A DNA stretch of 64,000 bases from an uncultured Eubacteriales bacterium (GTDB taxonomy: Bacteria > Bacillota > Clostridia > Lachnospirales > Lachnospiraceae). Under the pieces are notes generated by a model. The model was not told the DNA's origin. It saw only the letters and a program-made list of their open reading frames with translations, and searched no databases. The stretch covers positions 36,082 through 100,081 of the forward strand of contig CASFBK010000012.1 in assembly GCA_949292785.1 (NCBI GenBank). Direction: 5' to 3'. This document shows positions 18,610 to 27,301 of the stretch, in pieces. How positions within the stretch are numbered: position 1 is the first letter of the stretch; the number at the start of each line of letters is the position of its first letter. The translations under genes and the position numbers were made by a program.

Positions 18610-19374
18610 TTAACCAAACCTTCCTGTAATGTAATCTTCCGTTCTCTTGTCCTGCGGAACTGAGAACATCTTTTCTGTTTCCCCATGCTCAATGATTTCT
18701 CCTAACAGGAAAAATACGGTCTTATCGGAAACACGGGTTGCCTGCTGCATGTTATGGGTTACCATTACAATCGTATAGTCCTTCTTTAACTCTATGACTA
18801 AATCTTCTATCTTAGACGTTGAAATAGGGTCCAATGCGGAAGTTGGCTCATCCATCAAAATCACCTCAGGATTTACCGCAAGGGCACGTGCAATGCAGAT
18901 TCTCTGCTGCTGTCCACCGGACAGACCCAAAGCGCTCTTTTTCAAGCGGTCCTTTACCTCATCCCAGATAGCAGCATCCCGCAAAGACTTCTCTACGATT
19001 TCATCTAACTTTGCCTTGTTGCGGATTCCATGGGTACGAGGTCCATAAGCGATGTTATCATACACGCTCATGGGAAATGGATTTGGTTTCTGGAATACCA
19101 TCCCTACCCGCTTACGCAGTTCATTCGTATCTATATTGTGATAAATATCTACGCCATCTAGTGTTACTTCTCCGGTAATTTTACATCCCTCTACCAAATC
19201 ATTCATACGGTTCAAGGATTTTAATAACGTAGACTTTCCGCAGCCGGAAGGTCCGATAAAAGCAGTAATTTCATTGGACAAAATCGGCAGATTTACATTT
19301 TTTAACGCATGAAAATCTCCGTAATATAAATCCAGCCCGCTAATGTTGATTTTGGGTGTTGGTTGTTTTATCAT
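18610..19374 (-). CDS. pstB: Phosphate ABC transporter ATPase PstB
   Basis: A 254-residue ATPase driving phosphate import. Walker [10 protein letters not shown] is at about residues 41-49, the signature [15 protein letters not shown] and Walker [14 protein letters not shown] follow, and the PstB-specific [18 protein letters not shown] region is present. ATG 19374 was chosen because AAGGAG precedes it with good spacing; an in-frame start 18 bases further upstream has no such site. It is 26 bases from pstA and 2 bases from phoU. Confidence 0.97.
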   Translation of the reverse strand: MIKQPTPKINISGLDLYYGDFHALKNVNLPILSNEITAFIGPSGCGKSTLLKSLNRMNDLVEGCKITGEVTLDGVDIYHNIDTNELRKRVGMVFQKPNPFPMSVYDNIAYGPRTHGIRNKAKLDEIVEKSLRDAAIWDEVKDRLKKSALGLSGGQQQRICIARALAVNPEVILMDEPTSALDPISTSKIEDLVIELKKDYTIVMVTHNMQQATRVSDKTVFFLLGEIIEHGETEKMFSVPQDKRTEDYITGRFG

Positions 19375-19400
19375 AAAAATTCTCCTTTTCACTTCACAGC

Positions 19401-20261
19401 TTATACTTTGGCAATTTTTTTCGCAATCCGGTTTGAAATCCAGTTGATAATCATAACAATCACCAGAAGGACAACCGCAGTTGCATAGGCTTCATCTGTA
19501 TGAAATCCCTCAGAGGACAATGCATACATGTGATAAGCAAGGGTACGGCCGGAATCCATCAGCCAGGAAAGTCCCTTTCCGCTTACGACCTCTGTAACGG
19601 TTCCTGCAGTATACATAAGAGCTGCCGTTTCGCCTACAATACGTCCAATGGCAAGGATAACACCGGAAAGAATTCCCGGCACTGCTGACGGAAGTACAAT
19701 GCGAAAAATAGTACGGACGCGTCCTGCGCCAAGCCCAAAGCTGCCTTCCCGGTAAGAATCCGGTACCGACTTAAGCGCCTCCTCCGTGGTACGCATAATA
19801 AGAGGCAAAATCATAATTGCCAATGTCAATGCACCTGCCAGTAATGAAAGACGAAACTTTAATGTTGTTACGAAAAACAACATACCAAACAAACCATATA
19901 CAATCGATGGAATACCGGACAATGTCTCTGCGGTAATCCGAACTACTTTGACAATCTTATTTCCTTTTTTTGCATATTCCACCATGTAAATAGCAGAGCC
20001 GATGCCAATGGGAACCGCAACAATCAATGTCACTATGGTAATCAACAGTGTATTAATCAGCGCCGGCATCAACGATACATTTTCACTATTATATTCCCAT
20101 GCAAAAAGACTGGGCTTAATATGTGGGATTCCATTCCACAAAATATATACAATAAGGAAAAACAATGCACAAAAGGTAATCAATGCCGCTGCCATTACCA
20201 GGATATACAATACCCACGACAGAGGACCTCGCTTTCCTTTGCTGAACTTCTCATTTTTCAT
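19401..20261 (-). CDS. pstA: Phosphate ABC transporter permease PstA
   Basis: A 286-residue membrane permease with six helices and the PstA pattern ([27 protein letters not shown], and the [22 protein letters not shown] coupling loop). It pairs with PstC to form the phosphate channel. Its ATG overlaps the pstC stop as ATGA and has AGGAGG upstream. Confidence 0.96.
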   Translation of the reverse strand: MKNEKFSKGKRGPLSWVLYILVMAAALITFCALFFLIVYILWNGIPHIKPSLFAWEYNSENVSLMPALINTLLITIVTLIVAVPIGIGSAIYMVEYAKKGNKIVKVVRITAETLSGIPSIVYGLFGMLFFVTTLKFRLSLLAGALTLAIMILPLIMRTTEEALKSVPDSYREGSFGLGAGRVRTIFRIVLPSAVPGILSGVILAIGRIVGETAALMYTAGTVTEVVSGKGLSWLMDSGRTLAYHMYALSSEGFHTDEAYATAVVLLVIVMIINWISNRIAKKIAKV

Positions 20262-21124
20262 GCTTCGTTCCTCCTATTCAAAGTAGAAAACAACAGATTA
20301 ATAATCAAGATAAATACGAACAGTACCACACCTGTGGCAATCAGCGCCTGCCTATGTAAATCTGCTGCATATCCCATTTCAATTACGATATTGGAGGTAA
20401 GTGTACGGACTCCCTGGAAAATACTGTCCGGAATACGCGGCTGGTTGCCGGCTACCATAATCACCGCCATGGTCTCTCCAATGGCACGACCGATTCCCAG
20501 AATCACCCCTGCCATGATACCGGACTTTGCCGCCGGAACCACGGTAAAGAATACACTTCTTTCATGAGTTGCCCCAAGTGCCAGCGCCCCCTCATAATAG
20601 CTTTCCGGGACTGCACGTATTGCAGACTCACTGACTCCGATAATGGTAGGCAGAATCATAAGTCCAAGTAACAACGAAGCCGTCAAAATACTGGTTCCTT
20701 TGCATTCAAACTTTCCAAACAGTTCCCGCATGAACGGAACCAACACCACCAGACCGAAAAATCCGTATACAACGGAAGGAATTCCCGCCAGCAGGTCCAC
20801 CGCAGACTTCAACGGTCCGTATATCTTCTTCGGACAAAAACGCGCCATAAAGACGGCTGTTAAAATACCAATCGGAACTCCCACGATAATTGCTCCTGCT
20901 GTAATATAAATACTACCGATAATCATAGGAAGTATTCCATAGGATGCAGGAGAGTTATTCGGCGCCCATTTTGTCCCGGTCAAAAATGAAAATAAACCAA
21001 TCTCCTTCATAGCCGGTATTCCGTTCGCAAACAGGAATACGCAAATCAGCAGAACCGCCAGAATAGAGGTGAGCGCTGCTATGAAGAAAATAACATGTGC
21101 AAATCCTTCTTTTATTTTTCGCAT
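20258..21124 (-). CDS. pstC: Phosphate ABC transporter permease PstC
   Basis: A 288-residue permease with six helices, the PstC loop FSFLTGTKWAPN after helix 1, the VDLLAGIPSVVYGFFG segment and the coupling loop ALGATHERSVFFTVVPAAKSGI. The start has AAGGAG nine bases upstream. It is separated from pstS by 185 bases holding a repeat-like element and a stem-loop, a common layout that keeps the binding protein more abundant than the permeases. Confidence 0.96.
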   Translation of the reverse strand: MRKIKEGFAHVIFFIAALTSILAVLLICVFLFANGIPAMKEIGLFSFLTGTKWAPNNSPASYGILPMIIGSIYITAGAIIVGVPIGILTAVFMARFCPKKIYGPLKSAVDLLAGIPSVVYGFFGLVVLVPFMRELFGKFECKGTSILTASLLLGLMILPTIIGVSESAIRAVPESYYEGALALGATHERSVFFTVVPAAKSGIMAGVILGIGRAIGETMAVIMVAGNQPRIPDSIFQGVRTLTSNIVIEMGYAADLHRQALIATGVVLFVFILIINLLFSTLNRRNEA

Positions 21125-21147
21125 AAATTACTCCTTGTTATGAGCAC

Positions 21148-21228
21148 TTAGCGACTGTTTTTGGGTCGCTTACGTGCGATACATGCCGCCGTTAGTGAGG
21201 TGTTTTCGAGCTTACCAGGCGACTTCAT
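21148..21228 (-). repeat. Possible intergenic repeat element with a 26-codon open frame
   Basis: Between pstS and pstC, the minus strand carries an ATG-to-TAA frame of 26 codons whose product ends in CIARKRPKNSR, with no ribosome binding site. The same stretch folds: GCACTTAGCGAC (21144-21155) pairs imperfectly with GTCGCTTACGTGC (21165-21177). I recall similar short Arg/Lys/Pro-rich frames scattered between genes in Lachnospiraceae, which suggests a dispersed palindromic repeat rather than a gene; only one copy is in this window. Confidence 0.35.
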
Positions 21229-21241
21229 TTTTTCTGTGTTG

Positions 21242-21271
21242 AAAGGGACTGCCGTATACAGCAGCCCCCTT
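21242..21271 (-). other. Intercistronic stem-loop between pstS and pstC
   Basis: An imperfect hairpin of AAGGG and CTGC arms pairing with GCAG and CCCTT around GTATAC. It is followed on the minus strand by only three T residues, so it is at best a leaky terminator or an RNA-stability element that could hold pstS expression above pstCAB. Confidence 0.4.
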
Positions 21272-21309
21272 CAGGGTTGGGATATCGAATAAAGGTGAAC
21301 CTGGTAATT

Positions 21310-22242
21310 TTACCAAGTGGTTGTTTCACCTGTGAAGATTGCCTTAACTTCATCTGCTGTCATATCGTCAACAGTGTTTTCATTATTTACAACTACTGCA
21401 ATACCATCGATTGCAATAACGGTAGATGTTAAAGAGCTTTCGCTGTCTTTTAACTCTCTGGAAGCCATTCCGATATCCGCAGTTCCATCCATTGCTGCCT
21501 GGATACCGGTCGTAGAATCACTCTGGTTGATTTCAATTTCAACATCCGGATTTACTTTTTCATAAGCTTCTTTTAATTTTTCCATAACAGGTGTTACAGA
21601 AGAAGACCCAGCGATTACCACTTTTCCGCTAACGCCTGTGCTTTCAAATGCCTGTGCATCATCAACAGAAGCGATATAACCTGCATTTTCTACTACTGCC
21701 TGACCTTCTGCACTTAAGATAAAGTTAATAAAGTCCTGAGTAGCATCGTTTGGTGTTCCATTTGTTGCAATGTTGAATGGTCTGGAAATTTTATATGTAC
21801 CATTCTTAATGTTTTCTACTGTTGCCTCTGCTCCGTCAATCTTTACCGCCTTCACTTCATCACTTAAGGAGCCAAGAGATACATATCCGATTGCATTTGG
21901 GTCACCAGCCACATTAGATAATACGACTTCTGTGCTGTTTGCAATCACAGCTTCTACTGTGGTCATATCTGTTTTGTTGCCGTCAGCATCCTTTTCTTCC
22001 ACTCCAAACAGTTCGATAAAAGCGCCTCTTGTACCGGAACCATCCTCACGAGATATTACAGTAATTCCTCCGCTTACGCCGGCTGCTTCTGTATCCTCTT
22101 TGTTTTCTGCGTTTGCATCTGCATCATTCTCTGTGCCCGCACCTGCATTACTTCCACTATTTACTGTGTTGTCTGAACCGCACCCAACCATTGCGGTGGC
22201 TGTCATAGCCATAACCATAAGAGCTACAATGAATTTTTTCAT
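21310..22242 (-). CDS. pstS: Phosphate-binding lipoprotein PstS
   Basis: A 310-residue extracellular phosphate receptor. ATG 22242 opens a typical lipoprotein signal with lipobox AMVGC (Cys21), then an Asn/Asp/Glu-rich linker. The mature protein has the two PBP-like lobes with the phosphate-binding ISREDGSGTRGAF and GSSSVTPVMEKL segments and TDIGMASREL. The two lobe halves appear in swapped order compared with E. coli PstS, an arrangement I associate with Clostridia. A longer frame to 22290 lacks a ribosome site. It heads the pst operon and has a candidate Pho box upstream. Confidence 0.95.
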   Translation of the reverse strand: MKKFIVALMVMAMTATAMVGCGSDNTVNSGSNAGAGTENDADANAENKEDTEAAGVSGGITVISREDGSGTRGAFIELFGVEEKDADGNKTDMTTVEAVIANSTEVVLSNVAGDPNAIGYVSLGSLSDEVKAVKIDGAEATVENIKNGTYKISRPFNIATNGTPNDATQDFINFILSAEGQAVVENAGYIASVDDAQAFESTGVSGKVVIAGSSSVTPVMEKLKEAYEKVNPDVEIEINQSDSTTGIQAAMDGTADIGMASRELKDSESSLTSTVIAIDGIAVVVNNENTVDDMTADEVKAIFTGETTTW

Positions 22243-22345
22243 AATCTTTTCTTCCTCTCTTTTATTACTGTATTTCGTTTTCTTTTTCAACAGTGTTGTT
22301 CCTCACTGCAAAAAAGAGTATACGGTAGAAAAGTAAAATATATAT

Positions 22346-22371
22346 ACTATATAATGAAAAATCTATGTAAA
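22346..22371 (-). promoter_or_regulatory. Candidate PhoP box and -10 element of pstS
   Basis: On the minus strand TTTACAT (22365-22371) and TTTTCAT (22354-22360) repeat with an 11-bp period, like the paired TTAACA-type half-sites bound by PhoP in Firmicutes, and TATAGT (22346-22351) could be the -10 hexamer. It lies about 105 bases before the pstS start. Confidence 0.4.
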
Positions 22372-22410
22372 ATGTTCGCAAAGAAAACGGAAAGATATTT
22401 TTTTTTAAAC

Positions 22411-22447
22411 AAAAAAAGTGTGGTCAGAATATCTCTAACCACACCTT
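22411..22447 (-). terminator. Rho-independent terminator of the amylase gene
   Basis: Stem GTGTGGTTAG/CTGACCACAC on the minus strand, closed by a short loop and followed by seven T residues. It begins a few bases past the amylase stop codon. Confidence 0.88.
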
Positions 22448-22452
22448 CTTGC

Positions 22453-25131
22453 TTATTTTGTATACACATAAGTCCCTACGGAACTCTTAGCACCAGAACT
22501 TCCTGAAATATAATATCCCAGTCCATCCGCTATTCCAGACGTAATATCTACGGTCTGTGCACCGGAACCATTATTAAAAATCAATCCTTTGACATCTGGG
22601 GCAATGTCAATTCGGTATACCCTTTCATTAAATTCATTCAATCCTACATAGGTCATCTTATCTCCCGGCCAGGAAGAAGTGTTTTCACTTCCACCCCAGG
22701 TATATGCATATACCTCGTTCCAGTTATAATTATTTGTAAAGTATACGCTTATCGTATCTGACTGTTCGTCCTGAATTTTTGTATACTTATAACTCTTCGT
22801 TGCACTTTTCGTCTCATTTACCGCTTCTATGGTCACTTCCGTTGTATCCGTAAAGGTCTTTGTAACGGAATCTGTAAAGGTCTCTGTGGTACCATTTATC
22901 CGGATGGTTGCCTTTTTCGCATTTTCTACGCTAAATGTTACGGTTGTACTTCCTTCAAATTCTGAGGACTCTACAGACGCTTTGATAACAGGCGTTTTCT
23001 CTACCGGTATCTCTTCTCCCTCCTGATAAAGTGTCCATTTGTTGGTGTCTGGTTGATACATGTAACCAATCTGTCCCATATCGAGGTCCGCCGTCTGAGA
23101 AGCACCGGAGTTACTGAAAATAATATGATTATATTCTGCATCAGCATCTATCTGTAATGCATAAATATGATTTTCTGCATCACATTCAAACATCTTTTCG
23201 CCGGGCCATCCTCCATTGCTTACCACGGTAGAAGAACTGTCATTCCATGCATAAGCGGTTACAGAATCCCAGCCCTTTGTATTTTTAAAGAAAATACAAT
23301 TTGTAAGGTCATATTCCCCTTTGTAATACGTATAAGTCTTAGTTACGGTTCCACACTCGTTCGTTCCTGTTACCGTTAATGTAACAGACTCTCCCTTTTG
23401 TAAGCCTGCGCCGATTTTCACGGTTGTTTCACCAACAAAGCTTCCCGATTCTCCGGTAGATGTCTGATAGGAAGCGCTGTCTGCATAAGCAGCTCCTAAG
23501 GTAACGCTTAAGGAATCACCATAAAATGTTGTTCCGTCTCCTACATTATTTTTAATCTGTACCGGATATTTCGTTCCCGGATTTGGCATTACATTCTGGT
23601 ATACAACTGCAATTCCATATTCACTGTCGATAGTTCCCCGCAGTACCCCGCCAGATACGGTAAAGGTATTTCCGGATACTTCATCCGTATAGGTACCATC
23701 TGCCATTCCATGTGCTGACATCTCAATGTTTCCGGAACCATTAAAGTTTGCAATAACCATTCCATTTCCCCGGACACAATATGCCATGTTATTTTCGCAT
23801 CCCATCCGGTCTGCCTGGTCAACCATTCTGTTATTGAAATGATTGATTGCCGCCACTTCCTTAGAAGCCCAGATATAGGTCTCGCATTCTCCCATGATTG
23901 CCGGTGTCACAGTCTGCTGTAAATTTCCTTTCATGGCACCATCAACGTCATTCTCCAAGATTTCAGAAGAAGCATAAGGACGTACAAAAAACAGTCCTGC
24001 TGCATTATCCTTATTTGCCACCATCGCCCAGGTTCTGACAATTGATTTGTCCGATGCATAACGGGAGGATTCATTCATATAAGTATCATGGGATTCTGCC
24101 CACAACACAGAAACCTCCGGCGCATAGTCCATATTTAAGGTATTTACATTGTTATTTCGGAATGCTTCTAGCAGATGATTTCCTGCAGAATTGTCTGTAA
24201 CAGACATATATTTTGTATACGAATCTATACTGAAATTGTCCCCTACGGTATTAAGTATTTCCCCATATACATATAAATCCCCGCCTGTTTTTTCTTTATA
24301 ATGTGATCTTGCCTCATTTAATACGGTTGGCCAGAAATCACTTGCAAAAGAAGGATCATCATCTGGCGTTTCAATGTGTTTTGCCGCATCAAAACGGAAA
24401 CCATCTACACCACAGTCAATCAGTTCATCCAAATAATTTGCTACCATTGTCTGCACTCTTTTATCCGCAGTATTTAAATCCGGCATTCCCATTGTTCCCT
24501 GTGTAAAATGAAGTCTGCCGTCACTCATCCATACCTGATAATCATTAATGTGCCAATAACTTTCGTCTGTCAACATATCCGGATTCCAGTATTCTCCAAC
24601 TTGCGGTGATACATCCGACAGTGAATTCTGCCATCCCGTAATATTTCCCATGTGGTTTGCCACTACATCTACGATTACCTTAATTCCGTATTCCTCTGCT
24701 TTCGCACACATAGATTCCAGCTCTTCTTTTGTTCCCAGCCAGGTCTCTCCATTATCACACACAGAAAAGGCAACCGGTTGATATAATTTCCACCAGTTAC
24801 CCGAGCCTCCTATGCCCGGAATTCCTACTTCTGTTCCCACAACACCCTCATAGGTATAATCCTTTGGCTGTGTTGCCGGTGAGGTCTGAATGGCGGAATA
24901 TCCGCACTGAGCGATTAATTCCATATTTTCCTCAATGGTCTTGTAAGACCAGTTCCAGCAATGCAGAATTGCTGCATCCTGAACATTGTCCACCAGTTCA
25001 TACTGGTCTTTGCCTCCTGCTGCCTGCACTTGCTGTGGCGCTGTAACACTAATAGATGTAATTGTGAACAGCACAGCAAACAGAAGTGCCCACACACGCT
25101 GTGGCAGTCGCTTTTTGCTTTGCACTTTCAT
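22453..25131 (-). CDS. Secreted alpha-amylase (GH13) with two CBM26-like starch-binding modules
   Basis: An 892-residue extracellular enzyme that should cut alpha-1,4 bonds of starch. Residues are counted from ATG 25131, chosen for AAGGAGAG upstream. A signal peptide (about 1-38, ending QQVQAA) is followed by the GH13 barrel: DVVANH at 155-160, nucleophile Asp248 in GFRFDAAKH, acid/base Glu291 in YGEIL, and Asp349 in SHD. A beta domain and a linker follow, then two CBM26-like modules at about 610-691 and 794-891, both with the WPG(E/D)KM and IIFSN/LIFNN patterns, separated by an Ig-like spacer. No sortase, S-layer or dockerin motif is seen, so the enzyme is probably released. It is a single-gene unit with its own promoter and terminator. 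Confidence 0.93.
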   Translation of the reverse strand: MKVQSKKRLPQRVWALLFAVLFTITSISVTAPQQVQAAGGKDQYELVDNVQDAAILHCWNWSYKTIEENMELIAQCGYSAIQTSPATQPKDYTYEGVVGTEVGIPGIGGSGNWWKLYQPVAFSVCDNGETWLGTKEELESMCAKAEEYGIKVIVDVVANHMGNITGWQNSLSDVSPQVGEYWNPDMLTDESYWHINDYQVWMSDGRLHFTQGTMGMPDLNTADKRVQTMVANYLDELIDCGVDGFRFDAAKHIETPDDDPSFASDFWPTVLNEARSHYKEKTGGDLYVYGEILNTVGDNFSIDSYTKYMSVTDNSAGNHLLEAFRNNNVNTLNMDYAPEVSVLWAESHDTYMNESSRYASDKSIVRTWAMVANKDNAAGLFFVRPYASSEILENDVDGAMKGNLQQTVTPAIMGECETYIWASKEVAAINHFNNRMVDQADRMGCENNMAYCVRGNGMVIANFNGSGNIEMSAHGMADGTYTDEVSGNTFTVSGGVLRGTIDSEYGIAVVYQNVMPNPGTKYPVQIKNNVGDGTTFYGDSLSVTLGAAYADSASYQTSTGESGSFVGETTVKIGAGLQKGESVTLTVTGTNECGTVTKTYTYYKGEYDLTNCIFFKNTKGWDSVTAYAWNDSSSTVVSNGGWPGEKMFECDAENHIYALQIDADAEYNHIIFSNSGASQTADLDMGQIGYMYQPDTNKWTLYQEGEEIPVEKTPVIKASVESSEFEGSTTVTFSVENAKKATIRINGTTETFTDSVTKTFTDTTEVTIEAVNETKSATKSYKYTKIQDEQSDTISVYFTNNYNWNEVYAYTWGGSENTSSWPGDKMTYVGLNEFNERVYRIDIAPDVKGLIFNNGSGAQTVDITSGIADGLGYYISGSSGAKSSVGTYVYTK

Positions 25132-25232
25132 AAAACCCTCTCTCCTTAATTTTTTTGTTCCGTCTCCCTTCCACTGCATAGAAATTATGTTTGCCCCCAA
25201 CACGTTCTAAACAGTCTGAAAAGTGACTAACA

Positions 25233-25261
25233 TTTATAATTATTATTGAAATACGGTGCAA
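25233..25261 (-). promoter_or_regulatory. Sigma-A type promoter of the amylase gene
   Basis: On the minus strand TTGCAC (25256-25261) and TATAAA (25233-25238) are separated by 17 bases, about 100 bases before the amylase start. I found no convincing CcpA (cre) site beside it. Confidence 0.55.
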
Positions 25262-25312
25262 AGTCATTAAAATTTTTTACGATATCATGTTGTTTTTCTG
25301 TCTATTATACTC

Positions 25313-26197
25313 TTATATCTTTTTATCTTCCAAGAAACAGTCCGGATTCAAATCTTCTGTCCGCCGGTTCAATGGAATCTTCCAATACATCTCATATCTT
25401 TGCAGCTGTTCCTGATACAACACTTCCGGTATCCCCCATATGTTTCCTGCTTCCTCCACCTTTCCCTCTTCATCTATGACACACTTTACTTCATTAATAA
25501 TAAATTCCTTTGCAACGTCTACACCTGTACTTTTTATGATTTCTATAAAATCCCAGCTTACGTCTTTTGTCCAGAACCACACATTTTGTGAAAATCCCTG
25601 GGCGTTTGAAAATCGTATAAATGCATCCAGACCGTTGGCTAACTGTTTCGCATACTCACTGTCTTTTTGCGTTCCTTCCCCGATAACTTCTACATTATTT
25701 TCACCAACGCATAATTGATATCCGTTTTTTAGCCGGAATACATCTCCCTTCACAATGGTGGCACTGTTGTTTTCTATATTATATGCCTTCTTTTCCTGCG
25801 TGAGATAATCTGCATAAAATTTTACCTGTGCAAGCTGCTTTGGCGAATACCCAATCGCCATTCTGCTCTCAAGTTTGTAACTTCCATTAATAGAAACTCT
25901 TTCTGTTACAGAATCTATCATTTCATAGCGAATTTTGTATGTATCTTCCCGACCCTCTTCCGCTAAATCTTCTTTTTCTATAATCGTTCCCTCTTTCAGC
26001 ATTTCGATATATTGCTTAAGGATTCTCTTTTGTCTTTCATCATACCCATCAATACTATCCGGTAATTCATCATTCGAGATTTCTCCGTTAAACCAGTCTA
26101 CAAAATCTTTATTTACGGATTCTTCTGCTGCCTGCAGTTTACCGCTTTTCATATTATAATAATATTCATATCTAACTTTATTATTGGTTCTTTCCAT
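25313..26197 (-). CDS. Hypothetical cytoplasmic protein
   Basis: A 294-residue soluble protein with no signal peptide, membrane segment or cysteine motif. It is rich in Glu, Lys, Tyr and Asn. I do not recognise the family. Its start ATG has only a weak upstream purine stretch. It lies on the same strand as the Agr-type genes and downstream of them, separated by about 270 bases with stem-loops, and could be an accessory or target gene of that locus, but nothing in the sequence proves it. Confidence 0.7.
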   Translation of the reverse strand: MERTNNKVRYEYYYNMKSGKLQAAEESVNKDFVDWFNGEISNDELPDSIDGYDERQKRILKQYIEMLKEGTIIEKEDLAEEGREDTYKIRYEMIDSVTERVSINGSYKLESRMAIGYSPKQLAQVKFYADYLTQEKKAYNIENNSATIVKGDVFRLKNGYQLCVGENNVEVIGEGTQKDSEYAKQLANGLDAFIRFSNAQGFSQNVWFWTKDVSWDFIEIIKSTGVDVAKEFIINEVKCVIDEEGKVEEAGNIWGIPEVLYQEQLQRYEMYWKIPLNRRTEDLNPDCFLEDKKI

Positions 26198-26276
26198 AGA
26201 TTTTCATCCCACTTACCATTTTTTATGCTAATATTTTTATTGTTTTAATTCGGCGGGTTCAAAGCCCATAAAAGCA

Positions 26277-26311
26277 GGAACTGACACACGAAATCATCCG
26301 TGCGCAGTTCC
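26277..26311. other. Stem-loop downstream of the Agr locus
   Basis: GGAACTG (26277-26283) pairs with CAGTTCC (26305-26311), and CACG/CGTG extend the stem after a small internal loop. No U-tract follows on either strand. It may be an RNA-processing element or a copy of a dispersed repeat. Confidence 0.4.
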
Positions 26312-26458
26312 CTACCATACTGTATAATCTTTTGTTAATTTAAACTCCTCTTTTTCCAATTCAATACATCCGTATTATGAATTTTTCCATTAAAAATTAT
26401 CAAAATTATACTCCACCGCTATTTTGCCTTTTTCAAAATAGCTCAATTCCTTTTTCAC
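26312..26458 (-). pseudogene. Possible broken small gene after agrD
   Basis: Directly after agrD, a GTG codon at 26456-26458, with AGGG six bases upstream, opens a frame of 22 codons of protein-like composition (start VKKELSYFEKGKIAVEYN). The same frame carries on past two stops and reads a further 20 coding-like codons rich in Glu and Lys before the final TAG at 26312. This could be a decayed gene of about 48 codons, a real 22-residue peptide, or chance. Confidence 0.25.
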
Positions 26459-26469
26459 TTTGTTCCCTA

Positions 26470-26607
26470 TTATTTTCTCTTTGGTCTCTTAGGCTGATAG
26501 ATGATTCCTCCACAAACAGAGGCTTTCATCTTTCCTTCCATACCTGCTTCTGCTTTTGCCATTTTACCTAATACGCTCAACATCTGTGTCTTTCCTTCAT
26601 GCTTCAT
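26470..26607 (-). CDS. agrD: AgrD-like cyclic autoinducer peptide precursor
   Basis: A 45-residue precursor translated from ATG 26607, with AGGAGGTG well placed upstream, overlapping the end of agrB by 11 bases. It has the three AgrD parts: an N-terminal amphipathic leader (residues 1-28), a core around SVCGGIIY (residues 30-37) with the single Cys32, and an acceptor tail QPKRPKRK. Aligning the tail with the EPKVP tail of S. aureus AgrD puts the predicted thiolactone ring at Cys32-Gly-Gly-Ile-Ile36. AgrB should cut at the tail and close the ring. A Gly-Gly ring with Ile-Ile is an inference from spacing; a six-member ring including Tyr37 is the alternative. Confidence 0.88.
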   Translation of the reverse strand: MKHEGKTQMLSVLGKMAKAEAGMEGKMKASVCGGIIYQPKRPKRK

Positions 26608-27187
26608 ACTCTTTCACCTCCTGTCCCGCTATTTTTGCCATGAATATCAAAACTGCATTCATACCCATTCCCATAACTGCATATGTAACGCAGATTTCCC
26701 TTGCCTGCAGCACACATGCTATCCAGATACATCCAGCGACCAATATAACCAGCCACCTGGACGATTGCCGGCACACTTCTATTTCCTGCTCGTCTAATAA
26801 CAGATTCGGATGATTTACCGGTGCAAAAATAAATATAGCGAAAATAGAAATCACCGCAATCATAGCATAAATAAAATGCTTTCCCATGATTGCCGGTGCC
26901 ACAATCCGAATCATCAGGAAATAGCACACAACTGTTCCCACAAAACAACGCAGCGCTGTTTTTGCATGATAGCCTCCTGTTCTTTCCCGCAATGAGAAAA
27001 ACACTATCATAAAGAAAATCCCCGGAACAAATACTTTACAATAGATAGAAAGAATCACTAGTGCAGTGTAATTCAGTACCTTTCCAAGCAGCTTCTCAAA
27101 TCCATATATGTATTCCTCTTCCTGTTCTTTTTCCACTAAATCATTTGTAATAAGACATTTTGTGAGATAATTTGCCAGACTATTCAT
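26597..27187 (-). CDS. agrB: AgrB-like autoinducer-processing membrane protease
   Basis: A 196-residue integral membrane cysteine protease with about five or six hydrophobic segments. The family signature RERTGGYHAKTALRC carries catalytic His74 and Cys81, with the same seven-residue spacing as His77/Cys84 of S. aureus AgrB. It should cleave the C-terminal tail of the peptide encoded by the overlapping downstream gene and form its thiolactone. The start ATG has GGAGGGGAGG upstream. A terminator at the end of agrC separates it from the kinase gene, so agrBD probably also has its own promoter in 27188-27270. Confidence 0.93.
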   Translation of the reverse strand: MNSLANYLTKCLITNDLVEKEQEEEYIYGFEKLLGKVLNYTALVILSIYCKVFVPGIFFMIVFFSLRERTGGYHAKTALRCFVGTVVCYFLMIRIVAPAIMGKHFIYAMIAVISIFAIFIFAPVNHPNLLLDEQEIEVCRQSSRWLVILVAGCIWIACVLQAREICVTYAVMGMGMNAVLIFMAKIAGQEVKEYEA

Positions 27188-27270
27188 AATCTAACCTCCC
27201 CTCCTGAACCAGATATACCATAATTTTCAACTTTATGAAATAGTTTTTGCACCAATCGGCGGTAAATGAC

Positions 27271-27301
27271 AAAAAAAGGCGGTCAGGATTCACCTGACCG
27301 C
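27271..27301 (-). terminator. Rho-independent terminator overlapping the end of agrC
   Basis: A 9-bp stem (GCGGTCAGG/CCTGACCGC) with a 5-base loop is followed on the minus strand by seven T residues. Its first arm lies inside the last codons of agrC. It would separate agrAC transcription from agrBD, at least in part. Confidence 0.85.

Noticed and set aside
26312-26470. Rho-independent terminator directly after agrD
   Set aside because: A perfect 9-bp stem (GCTATTTTG/CAAAATAGC) near 26420-26445 and the stem-loop at 26277-26311 are both real, but neither is followed by a U-tract on the agrD strand.
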